Source: Salinimonas profundi
GTDB lineage: Bacteria > Pseudomonadota > Gammaproteobacteria > Enterobacterales > Alteromonadaceae
DNA length: 64,000 nt
NCBI RefSeq assembly: GCF_014750655.1
Contig: NZ_JABBXD010000010.1
Span: 56,682 to 120,681, forward strand
Direction of reading: 5' to 3'
Part shown: positions 1-10,209 of the stretch, piece after piece
Layout: each line of letters begins with the position of its first letter
Position numbering within the stretch: the first letter of the stretch is position 1
Program-made: the position numbers and the translations under genes
Notes under the pieces: model-generated
Told to the model about the DNA's origin: nothing
The model's database searches: none
Seen by the model: the letters and a program-made list of their open reading frames with translations, nothing else

Positions 1-960
1 GTAAACGATGGATTCAGAGTCTGGCATCCAGTCGAAATAGGCGTAGTAGCCTTCCGAGCCAAAGCCTTCCTGCATGTCACGCTCAAGCGTCAGTGTCAGT
101 GGTTTTTCTTCACCGGTTTTCAGGTCTTTTAAAAATAAGCCTGTTTTATTTTTTACCCGGCGAATAAACGCCACGTATTTACCATCCGGCGAGGGCGTCG
201 GCACAATGGCACCGCCGGTACCACTGATAAACCGGGTTTCTTCGCCGGTTTCCCGATCGTACCGTGTAATGGCAAAGATGCCTTCCAGGGGATCGCGGTT
301 ATATTCAAACTGTGCACCGGCTACCGTGTTCTGGGTGTAATAGATGTACTTGCCGTCGTGCGAGAATGTCGGATCGGCGATGTTTTGCTGGTCGCTTTTA
401 CCATTCACCCGACCTTTAATTTTAAGGCCATCACCGCCGTTGATGTGGTACATCCAGATTTCACCGGCAGGAATACTGCGGCTGGACATAATCCCTTTTG
501 TCGCTACCAGATAATTGCCGTCCGGGCTCCATTTGGGAGAGTGGATCAGATTGTTTTTTTCCTGCGAAACCTGTCTTAAATTCTCGCCGTTACTGTCCAT
601 TACCCAGATGTTTGAAATACCACCGCGATCAGAAATAAACGCTATCTGGCTGCCATCGGGTGAGATAGCCGGTTCAATATTCCAGCCAAAATCGGCGGTC
701 AGTGCAGTGGCTTTTCCACCGTCCATGCCAACCTTGTATAAGTCGCCCAACATGTCGAATACCATATAGGTGCCGTCCGGTGATATCGACAGACTGGACC
801 AGGTTGTCTGCTCAGTGTTGATGATGACTTCGTTTAAAGAAAATGGCGGGTTGAGCACATCCCATTCTTCTTTCTTTTTATCATCCTGTGCATTGGCCGA
901 TAAGCTCAGTGTCGCGCCAAGGGCAAGCGCCAGAACTGAACGACGAGAAGTAGTTATCAT
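1..960 (-). CDS. Amidohydrolase-family protein, TolB-like PD40 repeat N-terminus (partial)
   Basis: The first 320 codons of a gene that runs off the left edge. The start at 958-960 gives a twin-arginine-like signal (TSRRSVLALALG, then a hydrophobic stretch ending SANA), so Tat export is likely. After a short acidic and lysine-rich linker come WDVLNPP and repeated PD40 / TolB-type blades, seen as SISPDGTYMVFD, AISPDGSQIAFISDRGG, KWSPDGNYLVATKG and PSPDGKYVAFIRR. Proteins with this N-terminus in Alteromonadales usually continue into a metal-dependent amidohydrolase domain, which would lie outside the window; the enzymatic part is therefore inferred. A TolB or S9-peptidase-like protein is the main alternative. 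It is divergent from nothing: gor on the same strand lies upstream. Confidence 0.75.
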   Translation of the reverse strand, partial: MITTSRRSVLALALGATLSLSANAQDDKKKEEWDVLNPPFSLNEVIINTEQTTWSSLSISPDGTYMVFDMLGDLYKVGMDGGKATALTADFGWNIEPAISPDGSQIAFISDRGGISNIWVMDSNGENLRQVSQEKNNLIHSPKWSPDGNYLVATKGIMSSRSIPAGEIWMYHINGGDGLKIKGRVNGKSDQQNIADPTFSHDGKYIYYTQNTVAGAQFEYNRDPLEGIFAITRYDRETGEETRFISGTGGAIVPTPSPDGKYVAFIRRVKNKTGLFLKDLKTGEEKPLTLTLERDMQEGFGSEGYYAYFDWMPDSESIVY

Positions 961-1071
961 TGTTATATCCCAGACTTTTCGAGTGTAAAGTCTTAAGGTA
1001 TCGGGTATTTTTCGCCATTGCAAAAAATGCCGGTGAGGGGCGGGACAGATGGTATATAAAAGACGGTTAAT

Positions 1072-1100
1072 GTAAAAAGGGCAGTGATGATACTGCCCTT
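1072..1100 (-). terminator. Rho-independent terminator after gor
   Basis: A 9-bp perfect stem (AAGGGCAGT at 1077-1085 with ACTGCCCTT at 1092-1100) with a 6-nt loop. On the minus strand it is followed by a run of T. It lies just downstream of the gor stop codon. Confidence 0.8.
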
Positions 1101-1118
1101 CTTATTGATGCGGGTGCA

Positions 1119-2468
1119 TCACGTCATCGTAACAAATTCTTCTGCGCTGGTGGGGTGGATAGCAACACACGCATCAAAATCCGCTTTAGTGGCTCCCATC
1201 TTCATGGCCACGGCGAATCCTTGCAGAATTTCGTCCATGCCGTGACCAATACCATGCAAGCCGATCACTTTCTGCTCATCGCCAACACAAACGAGTTTCA
1301 TCTTAGTAGGCTGACGGTGGCGTGTAACAGCAGTATACATGGCTGAAAATGATGATGAGTACACGGTTATCTTCTCCTCACCGTGTGCATCTTTTGCCTC
1401 ATCTTCAGTCATGCCGATAGTGCCGATTGGCGGATGACTGAACACCACGGTAGGGATCAGGGAGTAATCCAGATGAGCATCTTTCTGACCATTAAAGAGG
1501 CGCTCGCTGAGTAATCGTCCAGCTTTAATGGCGACAGGGGTCAGTTCAACATGTCCGGTGATATCACCAACAGCGTACACTCCGTCGGCCGAGGTATTCT
1601 GGAATTTATCTACAGTAATGTAACCTTTTTCGTCCGTCTTAACGCCAGCCGCATCCAGTCCAAGTTTCGCTGACGACGGCTCGCGCCCGATGGCCCATAT
1701 CAGACAATCGGTTTTTAAGGTCTCTCCGTTTTTTAAGTGTACGGTCAGTTCGCCATTTTCTGCTTTTTCTACCTTCTCAACACCGGACTGTTTATGCAGG
1801 GTGGGGCCTTCGTTTTCGATAACATCAACCAGGGTCTCATGGATAATCGGGTCGAAATGTCTTAAAGGTGCATGATGGCGAACTACCAGGTCGGTCTTGG
1901 TTCCCAAACTGTGGAGAACACCGGCTAACTCAACCGCAATGTAGCCGGCACCAACAACGACCGCGCGTTTGGGTTGCTGGTCCAGTGCAAAGAAGCCATC
2001 AGAGTCGATACCATGCTCGGCACCGGGTACATCGGGGAGTCTGGGATGGCCGCCGGTGGCAATCATAATGTGTGGCGCAGTGTATTTTTCACCGTTAACT
2101 TCAATGGTCTGCTTATCGACAAACGAGGCGTAGCCGTTGATAACGGTAATCTCGTTTTTGGCCATCATCTTGCCGTAAGAAGCATGAATGCGCTCGATGT
2201 ATGCACGGCGGTTAGCCACCAGCACTGACCAGTCAAAATGATTGACCGATACATCAAAGCCATAATCTTCGCCATAGCGATTAATGGCTTCAGCAACATT
2301 GGCACCAAACCACATCGCCTTTTTAGGCACGCACCCTACATTCACGCAGGTACCACCAATTAAATTCGCTTCGACAATTGCCACTTTTTTGCCGTGCTTG
2401 GCCGCGCGGTTCGCCGAGGCGATCCCGCCACTGCCGCCGCCAATACAGATATAATCGAATTCTTGCAT
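1119..2468 (-). CDS. gor: Glutathione-disulfide reductase
   Basis: 449 residues, the usual length for bacterial Gor. It reduces glutathione disulfide with NADPH in the cytoplasm, keeping the thiol pool reduced. Visible are the FAD-binding GxGxxG ([11 protein letters not shown], residues 10-20), the redox-active disulfide motif [13 protein letters not shown] (Cys41 and Cys46), the NAD(P) Rossmann motif [14 protein letters not shown], the second FAD motif YAVGDITG, and the C-terminal dimer-interface active-site motif HPTSAEEF with the catalytic His. The start ATG has AGGGA four bases upstream. Single gene with its own terminator. Confidence 0.96.
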   Translation of the reverse strand: MQEFDYICIGGGSGGIASANRAAKHGKKVAIVEANLIGGTCVNVGCVPKKAMWFGANVAEAINRYGEDYGFDVSVNHFDWSVLVANRRAYIERIHASYGKMMAKNEITVINGYASFVDKQTIEVNGEKYTAPHIMIATGGHPRLPDVPGAEHGIDSDGFFALDQQPKRAVVVGAGYIAVELAGVLHSLGTKTDLVVRHHAPLRHFDPIIHETLVDVIENEGPTLHKQSGVEKVEKAENGELTVHLKNGETLKTDCLIWAIGREPSSAKLGLDAAGVKTDEKGYITVDKFQNTSADGVYAVGDITGHVELTPVAIKAGRLLSERLFNGQKDAHLDYSLIPTVVFSHPPIGTIGMTEDEAKDAHGEEKITVYSSSFSAMYTAVTRHRQPTKMKLVCVGDEQKVIGLHGIGHGMDEILQGFAVAMKMGATKADFDACVAIHPTSAEEFVTMT

Positions 2469-2569
2469 AATTCCCTACCAGGTCAGTTGAGTGAGGCTAT
2501 TCTGGCACGATACCAAACCACGCTCAAAATTTACGGATAGAAAATATACCTGATCCTCCGCTTTGAGGA

Positions 2570-2894
2570 TTACTCTGCGACAGCGTCGTCTATCGACTCA
2601 CCGGCGCTAATTAACAATGCAAAGGGAGTGCGGCGCTCTGTCTCAATCTGGCGCAGTTTACTGATTGTGGTTGTGGTAAATACGTGGCCCCGGGGCAGAA
2701 TCAGCAGGTGGTTGTCGTTAGATAGATTCGCCTCCAACTGGATGCCCGGCTGCAACTGACTGGCCGCTGTTTGCCAGCAGCACATTGACATCGGTTTTGT
2801 GTAATACACGACGAATCGATCTGAGGATATTGGCTTCATCATCAACGAAAAGCACCGTATAACGATTCGTTGGGGAAACAGGGTCCGGCTGCAT
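2570..2894 (-). pseudogene. Response-regulator receiver domain, frameshifted and degenerate
   Basis: The start ATG at 2892-2894 has a good AGGAG site. The first frame reads a receiver-domain N-terminus (YTVLFVDDEANILRSIRR, then VNVLLANSGQ) but stops after about 60 codons. The next frame continues with a matching rest of the fold (HLLIL, ISKLRQIE, TPFALLIS) and stops at 2570. One extra base near 2755-2760 would explain the break: removing it gives a continuous protein of about 107 residues. Even then the strand that should carry the phosphoacceptor Asp reads LLILPRG, so phosphorylation looks lost. Either a decayed gene or a sequencing indel in a degenerate receiver; no kinase gene is nearby. 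Confidence 0.55.
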
Positions 2895-3137
2895 CAAAAC
2901 TCCTGAGTGCAATAGGCGGGCAATTTACTGGTAGTTTTACTATAGCCAGTAAAATAAAAAGTGCGAACTCTGTACATCGGTTTAAGCTGTTTGTTTATAT
3001 GGCCACTATTAATAAAAGAATGCGCACTAATAAGGCGTCGGGTACCGATAGCCTGCCTGCTTGTTCAGGGCAGACCTTGTTTTAGAAAATAGCGTCCCTA
3101 CATCCAATGCATGAATGATGAAAAAAGTGAGATATCA

Positions 3138-5171
3138 ATGACACAACCAGCCATCAAATTGGTCGACGGCCTTCCTGTTTTTTCTCAGATCACGCCGGAG
3201 CAGATAAAACCGGCCATTGAAGAAGCCATTGAAACGTGCAAGACGACTATCGATGAGGTTGTTGCATCAGGTGACTACAGCTACAAAAATGTTGTTGGAA
3301 AAATCGAGGAGGTAGACGACAGACTGGGTAAAATGTGGTCGCCGGTATCTCATATGAATTCTGTCGTCAGTAGTGATGCACTGAGGCAGGCGCATGACAG
3401 TTGTTTGCCGCTGTTGTCTGACTACGGCACGTGGGTAGGCCAGCATGAAGGGCTGTACAAGGCTTATACCACATTGCGTCAAAGTGATGAATTCAAGACG
3501 CTGGATGAGCAGCGCCAGAAGTATATAGAAGATACCATTCGTGATTTTACCTTATCAGGTGTGGCGCTACCCCAGGATAAAAAGACCCGGTATGCGCAGA
3601 TCAGCGCACGCCTGTCGGAGCTGTCCTCAACATTCAGCAATAATGTGATGGATGCCACCATGGGGTGGACAAAACATGTTACCGACAAAAGTGAACTGGC
3701 AGGTCTGCCTGAATCGGCGCTGGATGCTGCCCGACTGGCGGCAAGCGAAAAAGAGTTGGAAGGCTGGCTGTTCACGTTAGACATTCCATCATACTTGCCG
3801 GTCATGCTGTATGCTGAGAACCGCGAATTGCGCGAGGAAATGTATCGCGCCTACGCTACGCGCGCGTCTGCAGAAGGTCCCAATGCAGGAAAGTGGGATA
3901 ATACTGAGATTATTGACGAAATTCTGGCTCTGCGCACAGAAGCATCTAAAATGCTCGGCTTTGATAATTATGCCGAGCGCTCGCTGGCGACCAAAATGGC
4001 CAGCTCTACCGACCAGGTTGTCGGATTTATCCGCGATCTGGCCGAAAAGTCTATGCCCCAGGCCCGACAGGACCTGGAGGAAGTCAAAGCATTTGCCAAA
4101 GAACATGGCGTAGACACGTTAAATGCCTGGGATATCCCTTATTACAGCGAACAGTTAAAACAGAAAAAGTACACCATTTCTGATGAAATGCTGCGTCCGT
4201 ATTTTCCTGAGGAGACGGTGCTCAGAGGCCTGTTCGAGGTAGTCCATCGTCTTTACGGACTGAAGATTGTTGAGCAGCCCGGTGTCGATATCTGGCACAA
4301 AGATGTTCGCTATTTTACCATCACAGATGAGGCTGATGCGCTGCGTGGCAGCTTCTACTTCGACTTGTACGCGCGCGCCAACAAGCGCGGCGGCGCGTGG
4401 ATGGATGAGTGTCGCGTGCGCCGTGAATTACCAGACGGTGAAATCCAGTTGCCGGTAGCTTACCTTACCTGCAACTTCAATGGCCCGGTCGGTGGTAAAC
4501 CTGCCTTATTCACCCATGATGAAGTGCTAACCCTGTTCCATGAATTTGGCCACGGGTTGCATCACATGCTGACAAAAATGTCGGTGGCGGGTGTATCGGG
4601 TATTAACGGTGTGCCGTGGGATGCGGTAGAACTGCCCAGTCAGTTTCTGGAAAACTGGTGCTGGGAAGAAGAGGCGCTCAGCTTTATCTCTGGTCATTAC
4701 GAAACTGAGGAGCCACTACCCAACGACCTGCTGGATAGAATGCTCGCTGCGCGTGACTATCAGTCAGCGATGCAGATGGTAAGACAGCTTGAATTCAGCC
4801 TGTTTGATTTTCTGCTGCACCAACAGGATGGCGAGAGTGTCGATGTGCAAGCGCTGCTGGATGAAGTCAGAAAAGAAGTGGCTGTTATTACACCGCCAGC
4901 CTTTAATCGTTTTCAGCACAGCTTTGGTCATATCTTTGCTGGTGGTTACGCGGCGGGTTATTACAGTTACAAATGGGCAGAAGTGCTCTCCGCAGATGCA
5001 TTCAGTAAATTTGAGGAAGACGGCATCTTCAATCGTGAAACCGGCAAATCCTTTTTACACAATATTCTGGAAATGGGCGGTAGTCGTGAACCTATGGATC
5101 TGTTTGTCGCATTTCGCGGCCGCGAGCCGAATGTCGACGCCCTGCTGCGCCATAGCGGAATAGGCCAGTAA
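3138..5171 (+). CDS. prlC: Oligopeptidase A (M3 metallopeptidase)
   Basis: 677 residues from the ATG at 3138, which has GTGAG six bases upstream; an in-frame ATG at 3111 lacks a ribosome site and would add nine residues. The N-terminus MTQPAIKLVDGLPVFSQITPEQ aligns in style with E. coli OpdA. The zinc motif HEFGH is at about residue 468, with the second metal Glu in the following ENWCWEEEAL region, as in the M3A family. The enzyme is a cytoplasmic thimet-like oligopeptidase that degrades peptides such as cleaved signal peptides. It overlaps the next gene by one base (TAATG), so the two are translationally coupled. Confidence 0.96.
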   Translation: MTQPAIKLVDGLPVFSQITPEQIKPAIEEAIETCKTTIDEVVASGDYSYKNVVGKIEEVDDRLGKMWSPVSHMNSVVSSDALRQAHDSCLPLLSDYGTWVGQHEGLYKAYTTLRQSDEFKTLDEQRQKYIEDTIRDFTLSGVALPQDKKTRYAQISARLSELSSTFSNNVMDATMGWTKHVTDKSELAGLPESALDAARLAASEKELEGWLFTLDIPSYLPVMLYAENRELREEMYRAYATRASAEGPNAGKWDNTEIIDEILALRTEASKMLGFDNYAERSLATKMASSTDQVVGFIRDLAEKSMPQARQDLEEVKAFAKEHGVDTLNAWDIPYYSEQLKQKKYTISDEMLRPYFPEETVLRGLFEVVHRLYGLKIVEQPGVDIWHKDVRYFTITDEADALRGSFYFDLYARANKRGGAWMDECRVRRELPDGEIQLPVAYLTCNFNGPVGGKPALFTHDEVLTLFHEFGHGLHHMLTKMSVAGVSGINGVPWDAVELPSQFLENWCWEEEALSFISGHYETEEPLPNDLLDRMLAARDYQSAMQMVRQLEFSLFDFLLHQQDGESVDVQALLDEVRKEVAVITPPAFNRFQHSFGHIFAGGYAAGYYSYKWAEVLSADAFSKFEEDGIFNRETGKSFLHNILEMGGSREPMDLFVAFRGREPNVDALLRHSGIGQ

Positions 5172-5863
5172 TGGCGGCAGAACGATTCGACGCGATATAC
5201 CGTCGGGCATGTGAAAGAAAAGGTGGTGAAGCAGGGCTAAATGCCCTGTTGCGCCAACCGTTAAGTCCGCAGCAGGTTGCCGAAATTCCGGATGATCGGT
5301 TTTTGGCAGCAATGACCCGTCAGGTTTTTAAATCAGGCTTTGTCTGGCGGGTGATTGAGCAGAAATGGCCGGCATTTGAAGAGGTGTTTTTTAACTTTGA
5401 TATAGAAAAAATTCTCTTAATGCCTGACGAAATGCTTGAGCGCAAAGCCAGTGATGCGCGTATAGTGCGCAACTACAAGAAAGTCATGACGGTCAGGGAC
5501 AACGCGATGATGGTGGCAGATATCAGCCGTCAGCACGGAAGCTTCGGACAATATATTGCGCAAACCCAAAAGGCCGACATTACCGGGTTGTGGCAAACAC
5601 TCAAAAAGCGTGGCGCGCGGTTGGGGGGAAACACCGGCCCTTATATGCTTCGCGCACTGGGTGTCGATACCTTTATCGTTTCAGCAGACAACGAAGATTA
5701 TCTGAGAAAGCATGACGTAATTGACGGCACACTGCAAAGTCAGAAAAGTCTTAGAGCAATGAATGAGCAGTTCGTGCAATGGCATGAACAAAGTGGTTTG
5801 TCGCTGAGTGAGCTCAGCCAGATTCTGTCGTATAGCTGGGGCAGTAATAACCGACAGGGCTGA
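5171..5863 (+). CDS. DNA-3-methyladenine glycosylase I-like protein
   Basis: 230 residues, starting inside the stop of prlC (TAATG). The sequence fits the Tag / adenine-glycosylase helix-hairpin-helix family: the N-terminal MTRQVFKSGFVWRVIEQKWPAF block matches the region that in Tag reads FQAGLSWxxxLxKR, and the LGGNTGPYMLRALGVDTFIVS block matches the hairpin and catalytic region. It lacks the Cys/His zinc snap at the termini seen in E. coli Tag, so it is a divergent subfamily member. Predicted role: base-excision repair of alkylated adenine. Function rests on family resemblance only. Confidence 0.75.
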   Translation: MAAERFDAIYRRACERKGGEAGLNALLRQPLSPQQVAEIPDDRFLAAMTRQVFKSGFVWRVIEQKWPAFEEVFFNFDIEKILLMPDEMLERKASDARIVRNYKKVMTVRDNAMMVADISRQHGSFGQYIAQTQKADITGLWQTLKKRGARLGGNTGPYMLRALGVDTFIVSADNEDYLRKHDVIDGTLQSQKSLRAMNEQFVQWHEQSGLSLSELSQILSYSWGSNNRQG

Positions 5864-6006
5864 GTAAATACAATGCCGGCGTTATGCGGCGGGGAGGCTG
5901 TGACCGGATAACCCGTTAATTGCGCTATTTTCACCGTAAATGGCTGTTGCTGGTTTGCGATATTGGGTACACTTCCTTTCCAACAGATGACAGGTACAGG
6001 AATGGT

Positions 6007-6801
6007 ATGAGCGATACAGATAGCCGGGAGCAAGCCTCACAACGCACCCCTAACGCGTCGACAGAGCAAACCGATTTCGGATTTCAGCAAGTCGAAAAGT
6101 CACAGAAAGCGTCGCTGGTTGCTAATGTGTTTGATTCTGTTGCTGCCAAATACGATGTGATGAACGACCTGATGTCGTTTGGCGTGCATCGTTTATGGAA
6201 GCGCTATACGATAGACTGCGCGGGTGTGCGTGCCGGTCACAAAGTACTGGATATTGCAGGTGGAACCGGTGATCTGACCGCGAAATTCTCACGGTTGGTC
6301 GGTCCGACAGGGTCAGTCACCCTGGCTGATATCAATTTGTCGATGCTCAAAGTAGGCCGCGACAAGCTTCGCGACCAGGGGCTGGTGAACAATATTGATT
6401 ATGTGCAGGCCGATGCAGAAGCGCTGCCCTTTCCTGATAACTCGTTTGATGTCGTGACCATGGCATTCGGCCTGCGTAATGTGACAGAAAAACAAAATGC
6501 GCTGAATTCTATTTACCGGGTATTGAAGCCGGGTGGACGTTTATTGGTGCTGGAGTTTTCCAAGCCCGCCTCAGAGCACCTTTCAAAAATTTACGATATG
6601 TATTCATTTCATATCTTGCCCAGAATGGGACAGGTTGTCGCCAATGATGCTGACAGCTATCGCTATCTGGCTGAAAGTATTCGTATGCACCCTGACCAGG
6701 AAACGCTGAAAGGCATGTTTGAAAGTGCCGGCTTTGAGCAGTGTGATTATACCAATCTCACTGGTGGTATTGTCGCGCTCCATCGCGGATACAAATTTTA
6801 A
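6007..6801 (+). CDS. ubiE: Ubiquinone/menaquinone C-methyltransferase UbiE
   Basis: 264 residues from the ATG at 6007, which has AGGA five bases upstream; the open frame extends further up without a plausible start. It has the UbiE signatures [25 protein letters not shown], the SAM-binding motif [12 protein letters not shown], and the second signature [18 protein letters not shown]. UbiE adds the C-methyl group to demethoxy-ubiquinol and to demethylmenaquinol. The last base pairs overlap the ubiJ start (TAATG), giving the conserved ubiE-ubiJ-ubiB order of Gammaproteobacteria. Confidence 0.97.
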   Translation: MSDTDSREQASQRTPNASTEQTDFGFQQVEKSQKASLVANVFDSVAAKYDVMNDLMSFGVHRLWKRYTIDCAGVRAGHKVLDIAGGTGDLTAKFSRLVGPTGSVTLADINLSMLKVGRDKLRDQGLVNNIDYVQADAEALPFPDNSFDVVTMAFGLRNVTEKQNALNSIYRVLKPGGRLLVLEFSKPASEHLSKIYDMYSFHILPRMGQVVANDADSYRYLAESIRMHPDQETLKGMFESAGFEQCDYTNLTGGIVALHRGYKF

Positions 6802-7433
6802 TGCCGGCATCGTCTTTGTTTACCGCCTCAGCGGAAGCGCTCATCAACAAGGTCATCGCGCTGGACGAAGACAGTGAGAAACGACTGGCGTTGCTAAATG
6901 GCAAACGACTCACCGTGTTTTTAGACGGCTTCCCCTGGGGGGTAACGCTGGCGTTTTCATCAAAAGTGGATATTCTTCTGGAGCATCATCCTTACGAGGA
7001 TGTGTCGGTTCACGTAGACGAAAACACCTGTTATATCAAAACACATTTTGATGTGTTGCCCCGACTTACCCAGACCAGTCAGATCACGCAACTTATCCGT
7101 GAAGGCAAACTGCATTTGCAGGGCGAGCCGGGTATTGCCCAGCAGGTGGCTGCATTATTTCAACAGCTGGACATCGATTGGGAAGAGCAGCTTTCAACCT
7201 ATACCGGTGACGTTCCCGCCCACCAGATTTTCAGCAGTGCCTCGGCGGTTAAAGCGCAGGTTTTGGCTTTTTCGGAACGCCTTACCCGCGGTCTGAGTAA
7301 TGCCATTACAGAGGAAAAGGATATCGCTGTGGGAAAATTAGCAGTGATGCATTTTAATGACGAGGTTGATGCGCTGCGGGATGATGCCCAGCGATTTGAA
7401 GCGCGCCTGCGTCTTTTAGAGAACAGTTTGTAG
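6801..7433 (+). CDS. ubiJ: Ubiquinone biosynthesis accessory factor UbiJ
   Basis: 210 residues. It sits between ubiE and ubiB, overlaps ubiE by one base, and has an SCP2 sterol-carrier-like N-terminal half ([21 protein letters not shown]) followed by a helical C-terminus ending [19 protein letters not shown]. UbiJ binds lipid intermediates and works with UbiK as an assembly factor of the cytosolic Ubi complex. Identification depends on both sequence and position. Confidence 0.93.
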   Translation: MPASSLFTASAEALINKVIALDEDSEKRLALLNGKRLTVFLDGFPWGVTLAFSSKVDILLEHHPYEDVSVHVDENTCYIKTHFDVLPRLTQTSQITQLIREGKLHLQGEPGIAQQVAALFQQLDIDWEEQLSTYTGDVPAHQIFSSASAVKAQVLAFSERLTRGLSNAITEEKDIAVGKLAVMHFNDEVDALRDDAQRFEARLRLLENSL

Positions 7434-7444
7434 TATTCCTCTCC

Positions 7445-9085
7445 ATGCAAATATTTCGCTTGTATCAAATTAACAAGGTGCTGCTCCAGCACGGCCTGGA
7501 TGAACTTATTCCGGACCGGTGGATGCCCTGGTATGCGCGTCTCATGCGCAAAACCATTTTCTGGATTCGCAATAAGCATAAAGGGCAGCCTGCTGGTGTG
7601 CGTATCACCATGGCACTGCAATCTTTGGGGCCTGTTTTTATTAAGTTCGGGCAGATGCTGTCGACCCGCCGGGATCTGTTGCATCCGGACATTGCCAACG
7701 AGCTGGCTCGTTTGCAAGACAAAGTCGCGCCTTTTCCTTCTGACATCGCCCAGCAAATCATTAAAGATGCACTGGAGCTCAATGATTTAAGTGAATTGTT
7801 CAAAGAGTTTCATATCGAGCCTCTGGCATCTGCATCTATTGCGCAGGTGCACGCAGCGCGGTTACATGACAACCAGGATGTGGTTGTCAAAGTGTTGCGT
7901 CCTGATATTCGCAAGACCATCGATGCGGACATGGAGCTGTTGTTCTCACTGGCGCAGGTGGTGCAGCGCTGGCTGCCGGATGGTAAGCGGTTAAGACCGG
8001 TAGAAGTGGTCACCGAGTATCAGAAGACGCTGGTGGACGAACTGGATTTATTGCGTGAATCAGCCAACGGAATTCAGCTCAGGCGAAATTTTGAGGGCTC
8101 AGATGCGCTGTATATACCGCGGATCTACAGCGATTATTGCCGCCATAATGTACTGATTATGGAACGTATCTATGGCATCCCTGTGTCTAATGTGGATGCG
8201 CTGCTTGCCCAGAATACCAATATGAAAAAGTTGGCTGAGCGAGGTGTGGAGGTGTTTTTTACGCAGGTGTTCCGCGACAGCTTTTTTCACGCAGACATGC
8301 ATCCGGGGAATATTTTTGTTGGCACGCAAACGCCGTCAGAGCCGCGTTACATCGCTATTGATTTTGGTATTGTCGGCACGCTCAATAAAGAAGATAAGCG
8401 GTATCTGGCGGAAAATTTCGTGGCATTTTTCAATCGCGATTACCGCAAAGTAGCACAATTGCATGCTGATTCTGGCTGGGTCCCAAGGGATACCAATATC
8501 GACGAATTTGAAATGGCTATCCGCACCGTGTGCGAACCGATTTTTCAAAAGCCGCTGGCTGAAATTTCATTTGGCAACGTTTTGCTGCAGCTTTTTAATA
8601 CGGCGCGACGTTTCAATATGGTGGTACAGCCTCAACTGGTATTGTTACAAAAAACGCTGCTTTATATTGAAGGGCTTGGCCGGCAGTTATATCCCCAGCT
8701 CGACTTGTGGAAAACCGCAAAACCGTTTCTTGAAAACTGGATGGAAGAGCAGGTTGGCCTGCGTGCCATGATGACTAAAGTGAAGGCGAATCTGCCCTTT
8801 TGGTCTGAGAAATTGCCGGATATGCCAGACTTACTGCATGACAGTTTACAGCAGATGAAGGCGCTACCGCTGCAACAGCAACAGGAGCATCAGCAGTTGA
8901 TGGCCCTGCAGGTAAATAACATGCGCGCCACGCACTATGGCATCGTTGGCGCAACGTTAATTATTGTCGCGGCGTTACTTCCTGTTTATGGTTTACACTG
9001 GGCGATTCCAGGCGCTACCGGGCTGGCTGGCATAACGTGCTGGTGGCAATCCTGGCGCAAAGGTCACAAGAAAATTAAGTCATAA
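7445..9085 (+). CDS. ubiB: Ubiquinone biosynthesis regulatory kinase/ATPase UbiB
   Basis: 546 residues, the normal UbiB length. It contains the family KxGQ motif ([15 protein letters not shown]), the alanine-rich loop [11 protein letters not shown] that replaces the kinase glycine loop, the invariant VVKVLRP lysine, the catalytic-loop equivalent [13 protein letters not shown] and the metal motif IDFGIVG. Two hydrophobic helices at the C-terminus (about residues 499-535) anchor it in the inner membrane. UbiB is an ADCK/COQ8-family ATPase needed for coenzyme Q synthesis. It closes the ubiE-ubiJ-ubiB operon. Confidence 0.97.
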   Translation: MQIFRLYQINKVLLQHGLDELIPDRWMPWYARLMRKTIFWIRNKHKGQPAGVRITMALQSLGPVFIKFGQMLSTRRDLLHPDIANELARLQDKVAPFPSDIAQQIIKDALELNDLSELFKEFHIEPLASASIAQVHAARLHDNQDVVVKVLRPDIRKTIDADMELLFSLAQVVQRWLPDGKRLRPVEVVTEYQKTLVDELDLLRESANGIQLRRNFEGSDALYIPRIYSDYCRHNVLIMERIYGIPVSNVDALLAQNTNMKKLAERGVEVFFTQVFRDSFFHADMHPGNIFVGTQTPSEPRYIAIDFGIVGTLNKEDKRYLAENFVAFFNRDYRKVAQLHADSGWVPRDTNIDEFEMAIRTVCEPIFQKPLAEISFGNVLLQLFNTARRFNMVVQPQLVLLQKTLLYIEGLGRQLYPQLDLWKTAKPFLENWMEEQVGLRAMMTKVKANLPFWSEKLPDMPDLLHDSLQQMKALPLQQQQEHQQLMALQVNNMRATHYGIVGATLIIVAALLPVYGLHWAIPGATGLAGITCWWQSWRKGHKKIKS

Positions 9086-9156
9086 AATAGAGGCACATGA
9101 CATTTTTGTGATAAATGTTAATTGCTTCCTATTTTTCTATGAATTTCCTGAATACC

Positions 9157-9165
9157 TGCTATAGT
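9157..9165 (+). promoter_or_regulatory. Extended -10 promoter of the cold-shock gene
   Basis: TGCTATAGT at 9157-9165 is an extended -10 element (TG, one base, TATAGT) with no good -35. A start near 9172 would give a leader of about 195 nt before the cold-shock gene, typical of cspA-like mRNAs whose 5' UTR controls stability and translation with temperature. Confidence 0.5.
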
Positions 9166-9365
9166 ACTTAAAGCCATTGGGCTAAGTCTTTAAGAGACGT
9201 GTTTATTTTGTTTTTTGCGTTGATGTATAAATACTCAAGTTACACCTGTGATTTGCTGTTAGTGGTTTGTTCATTCCAAAGTAAGACCCAAATAACTCGT
9301 CCACGGTTAAAGACGAATTGAAGAGATACGCGAAAGCGAAGTTTTAAGAGAGATTTGAGGTCTAC

Positions 9366-9575
9366 ATGTCTAAAGTTACAGGTACCGTTAAATGGTTTAA
9401 CGCTGACAAAGGTTATGGTTTTCTGACACAAGATAGCGGTGATAAGGACGTTTTCGTTCATTTCCGTGCTATCGTTTCAGAAGGTTATAAATCCTTAAAC
9501 GAAGGTCAGCGCGTAGAATTTGAAGTCGAGCAGGGCCAAAAAGGCTTGCAGGCAGCTAACGTTCAAGCACTGTAA
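9366..9575 (+). CDS. Cold-shock protein, CspA family
   Basis: 69 residues, one cold-shock domain. RNP1 reads KGYGFL and RNP2 VFVHF, with the basic and aromatic start [13 protein letters not shown]. It binds single-stranded RNA and DNA and acts as an RNA chaperone. GAGG sits five bases before the ATG. It has a long untranslated leader and its own terminator, so it is transcribed alone. Which of the Csp paralogues it corresponds to cannot be decided from sequence alone. Confidence 0.95.
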   Translation: MSKVTGTVKWFNADKGYGFLTQDSGDKDVFVHFRAIVSEGYKSLNEGQRVEFEVEQGQKGLQAANVQAL

Positions 9576-9581
9576 AACGTT

Positions 9582-9609
9582 AAGACGGCAGCATCAGCTG
9601 CCGTTTTTC
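9582..9609 (+). terminator. Terminator of the cold-shock gene, shared with the convergent gene
   Basis: Stem ACGGCAGC / GCTGCCGT with loop ATCA, followed by a T-rich tract. The loop contains the TGA stop codon of the convergent minus-strand kinase gene (9594-9596), so that gene ends inside the hairpin. Confidence 0.85.
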
Positions 9610-10103
9610 TTTTCTCCCATATCAATGGGAATATACTCACATCGCGGCTTCTCTGCCGAAAAATACTTCTGATAGTGCTCCCAGTTTTCCAGTTTCTCTC
9701 TGTCTCTCGGATTTCCACGCCTTTCCATTTGCTTTTTCAACTGAGCCGCAGGGGCATGCAACCAGTAAACAATGATATCGCATTCAAAGCGGTGCTTTAG
9801 TTGTTGTGTCCACTCGGGGTTAGTCAGTTCCCGGGTAAAGGGTGCACACAGCACAACGGGCACATGGGTAAGGTTGGCACGTGCGGCGGCAAACATAGCT
9901 TCATAAACAGGCTCTCTGAAAGCCTGCTTATAGGCAGCGCTTTCACGGTCATCCGCGTTCATGCCCGAAAGCGTTAAACCGGCTTTTATGACAGGTTCAA
10001 AAACGTCATCGATATCAATCAGACAGGCGCGTAGATTTGCAGCCTGACGTGTTGCCCATGTCGTTTTGCCCACTGCAGGCTGGCCGGTAACGATGTAAAG
10101 CAT
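9594..10103 (-). CDS. P-loop ATP-binding kinase-like protein (AAA_33 / zeta-like)
   Basis: 169 residues from the ATG at 10103, preceded by AGAGG at good spacing; a GTG three codons further up would leave no room for it. Walker A reads GQPAVGKTTWA at residues 7-17, and a DIDD motif follows at the end of strand 2. The C-terminal WLHAPAAQLKKQMERRGNPRDREK resembles the lid and arginine region of small nucleotide or sugar kinases. The substrate cannot be read from sequence. Unlinked to neighbours except for the shared terminator. Confidence 0.75.
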   Translation of the reverse strand: MLYIVTGQPAVGKTTWATRQAANLRACLIDIDDVFEPVIKAGLTLSGMNADDRESAAYKQAFREPVYEAMFAAARANLTHVPVVLCAPFTRELTNPEWTQQLKHRFECDIIVYWLHAPAAQLKKQMERRGNPRDREKLENWEHYQKYFSAEKPRCEYIPIDMGEKKNGS

Positions 10104-10209
10104 TCGCTCCACCTCTGATGCTGTAAGTTGATTAGCGGTGACAGTATGACGGTTTTTACTTTATGCTGACGATTATCGCCGTGCAAGGTTATTAATGGAG
10201 TTTATACCG

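Noticed and set aside
74..988. Four overlapping plus-strand frames at the left end
   Set aside because: They lie antisense to a coherent minus-strand protein with PD40 repeats and a Tat-like signal; they show no family features.
3789..5312. Frames of about 100 codons inside prlC on both strands
   Set aside because: Shadow frames of a well-supported M3 peptidase gene.
5740..6033. Minus-strand frame of 97 codons across the end of the glycosylase gene
   Set aside because: Overlaps a real gene, no ribosome site and no recognisable protein.
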